From: Glaciozyma antarctica PI12 | Lineage: Eukaryota > Basidiomycota > Microbotryomycetes > Kriegeriales > Camptobasidiaceae | Assembly (NCBI GenBank): GCA_002917775.1 | Contig: KZ627149.1 | Span: 1,301,600 to 1,365,599, forward strand | DNA length: 64,000 nt | Direction: 5' to 3' | Part shown: one piece after another, positions 1 through 10,596 of the stretch | Layout: the number at the start of each line of letters is the position of its first letter | Numbering within the stretch: the first letter of the stretch is position 1 | Notes under the pieces: model-generated | Told to the model about the DNA's origin: nothing | Seen by the model: only the letters and a program-made list of their open reading frames with translations | The model's database searches: none | Translations under genes and position numbers: made by a program

Positions 1-891
1 TATCGTCCTTATCACTCCTAACAATCCGACGGGAGCAATCTACCCCCCGGACCTGATCAGGGAGTTTGGAGCGCTTGCGAGGGAGAAGGGAGTGGCGCTG
101 GTGGTGGATGAGACGTACAGGGAGTTCTTGGAGGGGAGACCGCATACGCTTTTCGTCGACGAGCCGGAGTGGAGAGGGTTCTTGGTCCACTTGTTCTCGT
201 TCTCCAAGTGCGTTCTTCCCCTCGCTTTCAAACCGCGACGTTGCTGATGCCGGAGTAGGTCCTACGCAATTCCAGGCCACCGACTCGGTGCTCTCCTCGC
301 TTCCCCTCGCCTCCTCGTCGAACTACACAAGACGCTCGACTGTCTCCAGATCTGCCCCGCGCGTCCTGCGCAGGTGGCGTGCGAATGGGCGGTAGAGGGG
401 ACGAGGGAATGGAGGGAGGCGACGAGGGATGCGATTAGGGAGAGGGGGGAGGTATTTAGGGAGGTTATGAAGGGGGTGGAGGGGTGGAAGGTTGAGGCTT
501 GTGGAGGGTATTTCGCATACGTGCGTTCCTTCCTCCTTTCTCGTTTAGCATGTGGCTGACGAGGACGCAGGTTCGCCATCCGTACGAAGGAGCGTCGTCG
601 GAACTCGTGGCGGCGAGATTGGCAGAGCACGTCGGCGTCGTCGTCCTCCCTGGCACGTTCTTCGGCCCTCCCTTTGCAGACGTCAACGAGGATCGTTACC
701 TCCGCTTCTGTGCGTCCTCTTCTCTCGCTGCGTGGACCAGACTGACGAACGACGCAGCGATCGCGAACGTCTCGAACGACACGCTTCGGCTGGTTCCTGC
801 GCGGTTGATGGCACTTAACGGGCTTTGGAAGTCATTGGGTACGGTGCCGAAGGTCGTGGCGGGGGAGTTTGTGGGAGCTGTGAGCGATTAG
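1..891 (+). CDS. PLP-dependent class I/II aminotransferase, 3' part
   Basis: The gene runs in from the left edge, so its 5' end is missing. The visible part starts inside the cofactor-binding half: an NNPTG motif, then the VVDETY stretch (the Asp that contacts the PLP pyridine nitrogen), then FSFSK, whose Lys is the expected Schiff-base lysine, then SYAIPGHRLG with the phosphate-binding Arg. I read exons 1-209, 259-520, 571-709 and 758-891; the three introns are 48-50 nt with GTGCGT donors and CTGA-type branch sites. The lysine codon is split by the first intron. Family knowledge: these enzymes move amino groups between amino and keto acids. The substrate cannot be told from this fragment. 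The TAG at 889-891 follows GAVSD. No targeting signal is visible because the N-terminus is absent. Confidence 0.88.
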
Positions 892-1278
892 AGTAGGGCG
901 AGGAATCTAAAAGTGTTTATCGTGCGAAGCGGTCGGGCGAAGCTGGGTTTTCTCGAGTTTCGATGGCTCGCTTGCTCGAAATCGAGCCCATCGATTTCGA
1001 AGGTTTTCCTCCGAAGATTACCCTCCTCTGTGTGCTGTCTCCAAAGGAAGAGGAAGAACCTCGGCCAGCGAGCTCTAAATAAATGAAATAAATTGAATAT
1101 TCTTTCGAGGTGACGACGAGCTCGCTCTTCCTCCTCCTCCCCTCCCCTTCTCCGACACCAAATCCCGCCCAGCGCTCTCTCCCAAACACCCTCAGCACCA
1201 CCTCCACCTCGCCAGCCACCACCCCGAGCGCCAACAGCCACAGCCCCCGCCCCCCCCCTCCACCCCTTCGACACGACA
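892..1278. promoter_or_regulatory. Intergenic: aminotransferase 3' end to YKT6 start
   Basis: This 387-bp gap holds the terminator region of the aminotransferase and the YKT6 promoter. The last ~120 bp before the YKT6 start are an almost pure C/T and CCA leader, which is the usual look of 5' leaders in this window. I see no TATA box at a convincing distance and no other gene. Confidence 0.5.
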
Positions 1279-3549
1279 ATGAAGATCCTCAGCATCCAGA
1301 TCCTCTCTGTCGTTCCTCACAACCCCGGTACTCCTGCTGTAGCAGTGGCGGCGGCGATGGATTTGAGCTCGTTCAGCTTTTATCAGAGGGGCAGGTGCGT
1401 GCGGTTGGTTGGTTTGGGCGGGCGTTGGCGGGAGGGGGTCAGGGGTGGAGGCGTCAGGGAAAAGGAGGGATGGGGTTGGCTACTGTGGAGGAGGTGCTGG
1501 GAGAGCAGATGGGAGGGAGGGCGAGTGCGTACGGCAGGCAGCGACGGGCGACTTGGCGAGGGGCTCCCCAGTCCAGCGACTGGGGAGTTAAACGCGGGGT
1601 TCTACTCCTTCTTGTCGTCCACAACACAGGCGCTTTTAGACGTTCTGCTCAACGCAAAGGACCGGTACGCGAGGCACACGGGCACGACGCGGACCTCTAC
1701 CTCGAGTCGAGCTTCCCTGGTCCTGAGGACCGGTAGGAGCTTGCTCGATACATGGGGATCGAGCCGGCTTCTGTGCATAGGGCAGGCCCACGTCAGACCC
1801 TCTACTCTAGCACTGTCAGGCTCTTTCGCGAGCGAGGTTTGGGAATCGGCCCCTTGCACTGGGAGGAGCCAGCTCTTTTATGCGCAGCGAGGTCGTTCCA
1901 CGCGCACTTCGTCCACAGCTATCGAGCCACGTCATGTTGCTTTAGGCGGCCTGGCCGAATCGGTGATTCGGATGGGAAAGTGCGTGGCCGTGCGAGGACG
2001 CGCTACGCGAGAAAGGCTCCAACGACCCAATCGGCGACGAGAAACGCCTTTCCGAGCGCTGCTGGATCACATTGCATGATTCAGAGGGCTTGGTAAAGAT
2101 GGTTTCGTTGCTGCGTGGGCGGGAGCAGCGCACGAGGGTATCTCGCTCGTTTGCAGCCGGTGCTGAGCTTCCTCGTTTTGAAATGTGGACGCCAGCGCTG
2201 GTATCCAGCGCGCGGATCCATTCGACCGTCGATGTGTTTGCTTGCAGTCTCGCGGAGCGAGAGAAGCGACTCTGCTGCTTTGCGTTCGCGCTTCTGAACT
2301 AGTGGTGTTCGCTCACACATCCTTCTGCTGCTGCCCTGCCTTGGTATGGTAGCAAGGAACGAATCGGTGCTGCGCAAGCCAGCCTGTTTAGCTCTCCGCG
2401 GGAACCCATGCTTGGAAAGACTGCAAGAGGCGTCGTCGTTTCGTTTCTGGCATTCGTCACGCTCCCTCTTCGCTGGAGGTGCTCCACCTGGGGTGGAAGC
2501 CGCCTGGCGATATGTGGGTGCTAAGGCGTAAAGTGTCATCAAACATTGTGTCGTCCTTCTTCGACTGTTGCGAGCGGCTGGGCTCCGCCTCGGTTCTCAG
2601 CAACCTTTCCGAGCTGTGCCACCCCGCGTCCTTCGGGTTGGCACGTTTGGATGAGTCGCCGACTCCGGAGCGGAGAGATAAGACCTTTCCAGCGAGTCGC
2701 CGGAGTGAGGTTTCCGACGCAAGATTGTGAGCGGTGTGGATCTGCTTGCCTGTCTTCGCGCTGGGCAATGGGGGCGACGCGGAGGCTGTCCCCCGCTCCC
2801 TTGCATCTCATCTTTCAGCAATTTAGCAGCAACTGACTCGCTTTCCTTCCCACAGCATTGCCGAGTTCATGAACTTCTTCTCCCGAACGGTCGCCGAACG
2901 AACTTCCGCCGGCCAACGCCAATCCGTCTGCGAAAACAGCTACACGGCGCACGTCTACTCTCGCTCCTCGGACCTCCTCGCCGGCGTAATCGTCACCGAC
3001 GCCGAGTACCCCGTCCGAGTTGTCTTCAGCTTGCTCAACAAGATGCTCGACGAATTCACGACGGCGGTTAAGCAGGAGGTGTGGGAGGCGAAGGCGAGGG
3101 AGAGTAGGGCGAGTGGGAAGCAGTGCTTGGTTGAGTGGCCGGTGCTGGGGGATTATATCGTCAAGTACCAGGACCCGAAGCAGGCGGATACGATTATGCG
3201 CGTGCAGCAGGAGCTCGATGAGACCAAGATCATTCTGGTGAGTCCGCTTTCGATGCTTGCGATGCTATGAGTGGGAGCGCGGAGCTGATACGGCGTCGGA
3301 TTGCAGCACAAGACGATTGAGGGCGTACTGGAACGAGGGGAGAAGCTCGATAGCTTGGTCGACAAGTCCGCCGCACTTTCAGCTTCGTGCGTCCTTCTCT
3401 CCTCTCCCATTCCCCCACTGGTTAACGACTCGCCGCAGATCCAAGTCGTTCTACAAAACGGCCAAGTCGCAGGTCTGTCCTCCTCGCTCCTCGACCGAAA
3501 CCTCGCTGACCGTCGTTGATCGCAGAACAACTGCTGCACCATCATGTAG
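1279..3549 (+). CDS. YKT6: YKT6, prenylated longin-domain R-SNARE
   Basis: The spliced protein follows YKT6 along its length. It has an N-terminal longin domain beginning MKILSIQIL, then [16 protein letters not shown], a [13 protein letters not shown] stretch and YPVR. A R-SNARE coiled coil follows with [19 protein letters not shown] and [12 protein letters not shown]. It ends NNCCTIM, the CCxxM double-lipidation tail (farnesyl plus palmitoyl) typical of YKT6. Family knowledge: it works in ER-Golgi, endosome-vacuole and autophagosome fusion. The start at 1279 is the only Met that gives the full longin domain. Exon 1 ends at 1394 and exon 2 starts at 2856, so the first intron is 1461 nt; the join restores YQRG-SIAEF, so I trust it. 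Later introns near 3239-3306, 3386-3439 and 3472-3525 are ordinary. The TAG is at 3547-3549. Confidence 0.95.
1395..2855 (+). other. 1461-nt first intron of YKT6
   Basis: The donor is GTGCGT and the acceptor CCACAG, with an AACTGACTC branch site 15-25 nt upstream. The intron is about thirty times longer than its neighbours. It has stops in all frames, no recognisable protein, and a perfect 9-bp hairpin at 1564-1587 (CTCCCCAGT, six-base loop, ACTGGGGAG). I see no tRNA boxes and no clear snoRNA C/D pair, and nothing that marks it as a transposon. Confidence 0.75.
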
Positions 3550-4005
3550 TCCCCTCTTTCTCGCATTTATTCATTCCCACCCCCGTTACTCCTTCCTCAT
3601 CCATCTCGTCGACTACCGTTTTGCCGTAGATTAATCCTGTGTAAAAGATTGCGGTTCGGAGACGAGGAGTCTTGGGGTTTGCTCCGCTAACTCTCCACAC
3701 TGCTTCCTCGCTCCATGCTCCACTCCAGACGGAGGAGCAGTTCAGGGCGTCTCCTGCTGCGAGTGTCGAGGCAGCTCCCTCCTCGACTTCGACGCAGTGG
3801 GCTCTCCCCTGACCTATTCCATCCCTCCTGTCGCGCGTTCTCCTCGAGATCGTCCGTCAGGCTTGTGCACACACTCAGCACGTTACTCGACACGCTCTCG
3901 GGCAACGGCACCAACCTCCCCTGAGGTGGCCGGACTAGCACACGTTTCGAACGCGCCCTAGCGTCCTTCCTGCTCAACTTCGCCTCTCTTCCTTCTCCCA
4001 CCAAC
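3550..4005. promoter_or_regulatory. Intergenic: YKT6 3' end to GMC oxidoreductase start
   Basis: This 456-bp tandem gap contains the YKT6 3' UTR and the GMC promoter. The sequence before 4006 is C/T-rich. Two reverse-strand reading frames cross it but show no family features. I see no further gene. Confidence 0.4.
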
Positions 4006-6562
4006 GATGTTTCCATTCTCCTCGTACGCCGGCAGCACCAAGCTCTCCCTCTTCGCCACCCCCATCGCGGAGCCCCGCACGAAGAAGTACTCGTTCGTCA
4101 TCGCGGGCGGCAAGTCCTCTCTCCTCTCGAACGAGCGGGGAGCGCAAGCTGACTGATGTACTGCAGGAGGAACCGCGGGCTGCGTACTTGCGAGCAGGGT
4201 ACGCTCCTCTTGCTTTGGGTACGCGAGGGGGAGCTGATGAACGTGTGCAGCTCTCAGAAAATCCGGAGGTGTCGGTTCTCCTCATCGAGGCGGGGGAGTC
4301 GGATCAGAGGCAGCTGATGAGTAAGATCCCTGCTGGATGGGTGCGTACGCTTCTCGCGAGAAAGGGAGAGGAGCTGATGCGGTACTGGGGGACAGGGGAA
4401 CCTCTGGAAGTGAGTCGTCGTGCTGCGCTGTGCGGGGAGTGGAGCTGATGGTGGGGACAGGACGGCGGCGGAGTGGAACTATAACACCGTTCCTCAGAAG
4501 GAGGCGGGGGAGAGGGAGCTGTATCAGCCTCGAGGTGCGTTGGTTGCCGCGAGGACGTGAGGGGGGAGACGGCGCTGACTGGGGCTCTCTACTCGCAGGC
4601 AAAATGCTCGGTGGATGCAGTGCTATCAAGTACGTCCTTCCCGTCCTAGCTGATACGTTGGCAGTTGACGACGCCGTCCGTTAGCGCTCAAATCGTCCAG
4701 CACTGCTCTCCCTCGGACTACGACGACGTTCGTTCTCTTTCTCAACCTTTCTCATCCTGGCTGATTCTTTCGCGACAGTGGGAAGCCAAGGGTGCCACCG
4801 GATGGTCTTGGGAGTCCCTGAAGCCGTACTTCCGCAAGGCGGAGCTCTTCACTCCCAACCCTCTCCACAACGTCGACGCCAATGTGCGTTCTTCCCTGCC
4901 TCGACCCCCCTTCCTCTCGCTGATTTTGACTCACTCAGCACCATGGGGATGGAGGTCTTTGGCACAGCAGCTAACCAACTAGCTAACGAGCTCACGACTG
5001 CTTTCATCTCGGCCGGCGTACGCACCTCTCTTTAACCCTTCGCAACTCTCGCTCACGCTGCTTTTTCGCAGACGAACGTTGGCATCCCCGCGTCCGACGA
5101 TCTCAACACCCCGGGGAGCACCATGGGCGTGCGTCGTCTCTCGCTTTCGACGAACCCCGCTGAGCCTCTCGCAGATCACTCGCTTCCTCGCTCACGTCAA
5201 CGCGACGGGTTCGAGGTCCTCGACGTCGGCAGGCTACCTCACCAAGGACGTCTACTCGCGTCCCAACCTCAAAATTCTCACCGGAACGACCGTCACGCGC
5301 CTCATCTTCGAAGGCACCCGCGTCGTCGGCCTCGAAGTCGGCCAGTCCAAGGACGGAGCGAGGTGGCACGTCGGAGCGGAGAAGGAGGTCATCCTCTCGC
5401 TCGGCGCGTTCGGGAGTCCTCACGTCTTGCTCGCGAGTGGAGTTGGGCCCAAGGACGTTCTGGAGAAGGCGGGCGTTGAACTCGTCAAGGAGCTTCCCGT
5501 CGGACAGGGATTGAGAGACCACGTTCTTTCTACGATCGCGTGGGAGGCGAAGAAGGGCTCCTCGCTCCAGTTCCTCACGAACCCCATCTCCACCGTGCGT
5601 CTTTCTATGCGCACCTCGCTCCCCGAGACTGACGCCAGCTTTCGCAGCTCCCCTCCCTCATTCGCTGGTTCTGGAACGGCAGTGGACCTCTCGGAACCAA
5701 CCTCGCTGAAGGAGGAGCCTTCCTTCGCTCCGACGACATTCCTGGCCAGGTCTCCTCCGTCGCCAAGGGAACGACCAACGCGTCTGGTCCTACCGCTCCT
5801 GATCTCGAGCTCATCAACGCTCCTCTCGCGTTCATCCAGTGCGTCTTTCCCATCCTCGCAAGGTACCAGGGATGATCGCTAAGGCTCGAGAAACGCAGCC
5901 ATGGACTCGAGGCTCCTGCGAACCCCAGTGGCGACTACTTCACGATGGGCCCCGTCGTTCTTCGCCCTCTCAGTCGCGGAACGGTCACCATCACCAGCGG
6001 CAACACTTTCGACGCGCCCATCATTGACCCTCAGTACCTGACGAACCCTCTCGACAAGGCCGTGCGTCCTCCTCCCTCCCCATTTTACGCAAAGGTCCTA
6101 ATCACGCCTCGCAGGTCCTCCTCGAGGGAACCAAGCTCGCCCGCAGGATCGCTAGGACGGAGCCTCTCAAATCCCTCCTCGGGCCCTCTGCGACCCCTCT
6201 CAACCTCGACGACCTCGATGACGAAGGTCTCCTCAAGCACATCTCGGAGCAAGCAGAGACGATCTACCATCCCATGTCGACTTGCGCTATCGGTTCGTCC
6301 TCTTCTCTCTCGCCCGTGTGCGGGACTGATGAGCGCGCAGGGAGGGAGGGCGAGGAAGGCGTTGTTGACTCGCAGTTGCGCGTGTACGGGCTCCAAGGGA
6401 TCCGCGTCTGTGACGCCTCTGTCTTCCCTGATTCGGTTGCTGGACATCCGGTACGTTTTGCGACTTCGCTTTTTGTGGAGAAGGGCTGATGGGGAGCAGG
6501 TCGCGGCGGTTGTGGCGGTCGCGGAAAGGGCGGCGGATCTGCTTAAGGGGAAGGTCAACTAG
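4006..6562 (+). CDS. GMC-family FAD oxidoreductase (choline dehydrogenase/alcohol oxidase type)
   Basis: The spliced start reads IAGGGTAGCVLASRLSE, the ADP-binding GxGxxG signature of GMC flavoenzymes. It is followed by LLIEAGE, the FAD-contacting GKMLGGCSAINA, and PSDYDDW. Further on come the second PROSITE-type stretch LSLGAFGSPHVLLASGVGP and the catalytic region HPMSTCAIG...VDSQLRVYG...DASVFPDSVAGHPVAA. Family knowledge: these enzymes oxidise alcohols or sugars with FAD; the substrate is unknown here. There is no signal peptide, so it is probably intracellular. The gene has at least twelve introns. The first uses a GC donor (4110), and exon 4 is only 14 nt (4396-4409). Near 4950-4975 the conserved HHGDGGLWHSS stretch runs into a stop and the frame resumes one base later, or an alternative acceptor at about 4955 skips it. 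The TAG is at 6560-6562. Confidence 0.9.
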
Positions 6563-7140
6563 AGGAGGGGGATAGAAGCTCGTTTGCATTGCAGGGCGTT
6601 CGTCGTTCGTTGCATCGGGTGGGAGAGAACGGTTCATTGTTGGTGGAGCGTCCTTCAGTGTGAACTCGGTCCCTCCTCCAGCAACGCCCGAAAAGCCGGG
6701 GCACGCTACACCCGTTTGGTTTCGGATCTAGCAGAGGGAGAGCAGAGCAAATAGGCGCACTCCTACTCGCCAGTCAGCCACGGAGAGCAGAGGACCAGCA
6801 TCGCGAGATGAATGTCGGCGGATCGAAGGGTGGGGAGACTCCAGCCGGCTTCGGGCGAGCGCGCCGGAGTACCAGAGGTGCAAGAGCATAACTGAGGTCC
6901 TTCCTGAAGTGGGTAGAGCGAGAGAGGGAGTCTCAATGGAGGGTGTTGAAGCATCCGAAGTCGTCTGGGCCGATGAGAGAGCAGAAGAGGTTGGGGACGT
7001 CTGGAGCGGCGCCGCCGGTTACAGTGGTGGATAGGCTGGTAATGAACGCGTTAGTTTGGAAGCAGGAGGGTGGAGGAACAAGAAGCTGGATCGAAGTCGA
7101 GAGGAGAATTGTTGAGCGACCACCTCTCTTCCTCATTCCC
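6563..7140. promoter_or_regulatory. Intergenic: GMC gene to CBS-PB1 gene
   Basis: This 578-bp gap separates two same-strand genes. It holds the GMC 3' UTR and the CBS-PB1 promoter. No gene, repeat or RNA could be recognised; the open frames on the reverse strand lack any family motif. Confidence 0.4.
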
Positions 7141-10100
7141 ATGTCCCGGATCCCTCTCCCCAGCCACAACAGTCCTCGCCCGCACTCTCCTGCACCTTCA
7201 GCACCCGCCACCCCAACCCCGATGTCCTCCAACTCGTACGGGAGCGCACGCCCCTCGCCCTCGTCCAACCGACCTCGTCCGGAGAGCGTGTACTCGGCTA
7301 GCAACTTAAGCGCTACGAGCGGTGGGCAGAGCTTGACGGAGGGGAACTTGGCGGAGACGAGGAAGAGGCAGAGTAGGAGGGATGAGGTGAGTCGGCAGTG
7401 GTGGTTGAGGAGGTCGGGCTCGGGGGGTGGGGCAGCGCGTCGTGTTGGAGGAGAGGGCGGAGGGAGAGGAGCAGGGCGGCACAGTATGCTCCTACTCTGT
7501 GCTCTGCTGGAGTGACAGGGAAACCCCTTCATTAAGGAGCTCGTCGTCGGCGCCCCAGCCAGGCTATCCCCACCTTCTCTGCTCCCACTGCGTTGGCGTT
7601 TCGCTTGAAACGGTGGCCAGTGGGTAGCGCGAGGAAGGAAAGTAGCCATTTGGACGTCGGCACTCCTGAACAGAGGCACTCTTGCAAGTGAGCCCGGAGA
7701 CTGGCATCTGAATCGCTGCACGATGCAGGCACGCTTGCTGGAAGCGAACAGCCTGTAACGTTGCAGACGTTGAGGTCACCGAGTTCGTAGATGGAGGCTC
7801 GACTCAGTAGGACCTTCCATCCCGCAAGTGCGCGGGTGCTCCTGCCTCTGTGAAGCTCGTTGACCACAGCTGCACCACGACTGTCCTCGCCCTTCCGTAA
7901 TCTATGGTTCATGCTGTTTCGAACCGAAACGGTGTCCCGGCGATGTCAATTCGGAGAGGCAACTAGTCGTGAGGTGTGGAGAGGCGCTTTGCACGAACTC
8001 GCTATCGTCCCCAGCCATGCCTCCCTCCGAGCAGTCCCCGCTAACCCACTCTTTCCGCAGGCCATTCGCAAGAAGATCGAGTCCGAACTCTCTCGCAAGC
8101 GTCCCGCCTCGAAGCGCACTCAACGTCCCGGCGGAACTCCTTCCGCTCCTCGTCCCAAGCAAGGCACCGTCTCCGCCCTCCGCCCTCTCCCCGCCCTCAC
8201 CGTCCCCCACTCGATCAGCGTTGCCGACGCGAGTCAGCTCTGCGCTGCCAAGCGCACCGACTGCGTTCTCGTCGTTGATGAGGAGGAGCACCTTTGCGGA
8301 ATCTTTACGGCGAAAGATTTGGCGTTCAGGGTGAGTCGCGCGTTCGGCCGCACGCGAGACGCAGCTGACGAGTGAGCAGGTTGTCGGAGATGGACTCGAC
8401 CCCAGGACTACTCCCGTTAGCGCCATCATGACGCCCAACCCGATGGTCACTCGCGACTCGACCTCTGCAACCGAGGCTCTCCAGACGATGGTCACTCGCG
8501 GTTTCCGTCACCTCGTGCGTTCAGCCGCTCGCTCGCCAGGGTTACCCGCTGACCTTTCCCCCACAGCCTGTCTGCAACGAAGACGGCGACGTCGTCGGTC
8601 TCCTCGATATCACCAAGGTCTTCCACGAGTCGCTCGAGAAGCTCGAAAAGGCGTACGGCTCGTCGCAGAAGCTCTACACCGCGCTCGAGGGTGCTCAGGA
8701 GCAGTTTGGTGGAGACGGAGGCGTTGGAAATCCCCCTCATGGCGTACGTCCAGGCGCTCAGGGACAAGATGAGCTTCCCCGACCTCGGGAGTATCCTCGA
8801 TGCGCGCACGGCGCCTGCGACGGTCGGAGTCAAGACGACGGTGCGGGAGGCGGCCAAGTTGATGAGGGAGCGGAGGACGACGGCGGTGTGCGTGATGGAG
8901 AGCGATGGGAAGAAGATTGCGGGCATCTTTACGAGCAAGGACGTCGTGCTCAGGGTTATTGCGGCGGGGTTGGATTCCAAGACGTGCAGCGTCGTTAGGG
9001 TCATGACGCCTCATCCCGACGTTGGACTACCGACGCTTAGCATCCAGGACGCGCTCAGGAAGATGCATGGTGAGTTGACGTTGTCGGCGAGGGTTTGAGG
9101 AGCGGCGCTGATGCCTCGTACTCGGTTTTCAGACGGTCACTACCTCAACCTTCCCGTCGTCGACGAGGAGGGAGCTCTCGTCGGGATCGTCGACGTCCTC
9201 AAGCTCACCTACGCGACTCTCGAGCAAGTGCGTCGCAGCCTTCCCTCGCCCTCGTTGCCCAAGCTGACGATCCTCCCCAGGTCAACTCGATCGGCGCTGA
9301 AGGAGGAGCGGGCGACGCTGCTGGAGGACCTCTCTGGGGTCGCTTCTTCGGTGGCATGGCCGGCGACGGAGCGGACGAGGATGGCGACACCGAGTCAATG
9401 ATCTCGGGCCAAGGCGGATCCGAACTCCTCCCTCCCCACACCCCTTCCTCCTCTCGCATGCGTCCCGACCTCGCGCTCGAAACTCCCGGCTCAGACGTTT
9501 TCCCCAACGACTCTGCCTCGGTCGTCTACGACGAAGAGCGGAACGCCTCTGAGCTCGGTCGACGCGGTCCTGCCCAAGCTTCCTCGATCGGCGCTACTGG
9601 CCCGCCCCCGCCCAAGGACGACGGAACGTACCTCTTCAAGTTCGTCGCTCCGGGAGGGACGACTCACCGCTTCCAAGCGCGGTACGACTCGCACGATTTC
9701 ATCACCGATATCGTCGGCGGCAAGCTCTCGTCGGACCCGTTCTTCTCGCAGCAGGACGACGCGGAAGTGGCCGCCGCGGACCCGACCGACTTCCAGCTGT
9801 CGTACTTTGATGACGACGGAGACCTCGTCCTCATGACGGCCGACCGCGATGTCGTCGATGCCGTTCATTCGGCTAGGACGCAGGGCAAGGATCGAGTCGT
9901 CCTTCACCTACGTGATGGGAAGGGATGGGACGCCGAGTTGGAGCGGAGAGGGCTGTCGAAGAAGAAGCCGGTGCTCAAGGCGGTCGAGGAGGAGGAGGAT
10001 GAGGAGAAGCCCAAGGCGACGAAGGGGGCGAAGGCGGAGGAGGCGTTGCTGTTTGGGTTCTTGGCGAAGGATCAGTTGCTGCCGGCGAGCGTGGCGCTGT

Positions 10101-10156
10101 TGGCGGTGGCGATTGTGGGAGTGTTTGCGGTTAGCAAGGCGACGGCCAAGTACTAG
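7141..10156 (+). CDS. CBS-domain and PB1-domain protein with C-terminal membrane anchor
   Basis: After a Ser/Pro-rich N-terminus the protein carries two CBS pairs. The first runs from GTVSALRPLP through LVVDEEEHLCGIFTAKDLAFR, SAIMTPNPMVTRDS and VGLLDITKV. The second runs from MSFPDLGSILDARTAP through AGIFTSKDVVLRV, VRVMTPHPDVG and VGIVDVLKL. A PB1-like segment follows (FKFVAPGG, FQARYD, LSYFDDDGDLVLMTADRDVVDAV, in which the acidic OPCA-type loop is visible). The C-terminus is a hydrophobic helix (LLPASVALLAVAIVGVF). The domain order matches fungal CBS/PB1 proteins such as S. pombe Mug70. CBS pairs usually bind adenine nucleotides and PB1 domains dimerise. Intron 1 is 674 nt (7387-8060); later introns are short. 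A likely +1 error lies in the five-C run at 8732-8736, because the frame changes between the first and second CBS pairs. The TAG is at 10154-10156. Confidence 0.88.
7387..8060 (+). other. 674-nt first intron of the CBS-PB1 gene
   Basis: The donor is GTGAGT after the Ser-rich leader, and the acceptor TTTCCGCAG lies just before AIRKKIESEL; a GCTAACCC branch site sits 15-20 nt upstream. No coding exon, tRNA or known RNA could be recognised inside it. It is more than ten times longer than the other introns of this gene. Confidence 0.65.
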
Positions 10157-10596
10157 ATCTCCCCCTCTCCTCCCGACGTCGCTCTTTCGTTCTTGTACCT
10201 AACCCCCGCCCCACTTTTAAGACTTTGCGCTCGCTAGACTCTGGATACCCACGTAGTTCTCGATCCCTTTTCCCAATGATAACGAAGGCTTTCCGCCATC
10301 ACAGCTCAGACGGGAGAGTGACTCGGTGAACGAGAGTAGATCGACGCAGAGGAGACGAAGCAGACGATCTCTCTCGATGTGCGCCGGCGTATGGTTGCAA
10401 TCAGGGTATATTCAGTAGCTAATAAGTGGTTCAAAGGGAAAGGAGAGGCTTCGCTATCAACGCGAAGACGAAGTGGGAGTATAGGGAGGGAAAGGAGCGA
10501 GGGGTCGAAATTCGAAAGAGGGGATGCTGCAACGCCATGGCGTCGAGAGTAGTGAAAGTACGCCGTCCCCCACCACATTCCTGCGCCAGCCTACGC
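10157..10596. terminator. Convergent 3' region between CBS-PB1 gene and secreted-protein gene
   Basis: The two genes end facing each other, so this 440-bp segment should hold both 3' UTRs and polyadenylation sites. I see AATGATAACG (about 10275) and short A-rich patches but no sharp signal. No gene is visible. Confidence 0.4.

Noticed and set aside
888-1295. Gly/Arg-rich reverse-strand open frames upstream of YKT6
   Set aside because: They are the complement of the C-rich leader; composition alone makes them open.
1110-2079. Long plus-strand open frames across the YKT6 first exon and intron
   Set aside because: They use other frames or read through the intron; the spliced YKT6 protein explains the exon and the rest shows no family motif.
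7915-7935. TTTCGAACCGAAACG as a tRNA T-arm
   Set aside because: No matching D-arm, anticodon arm or acceptor stem could be found around it.
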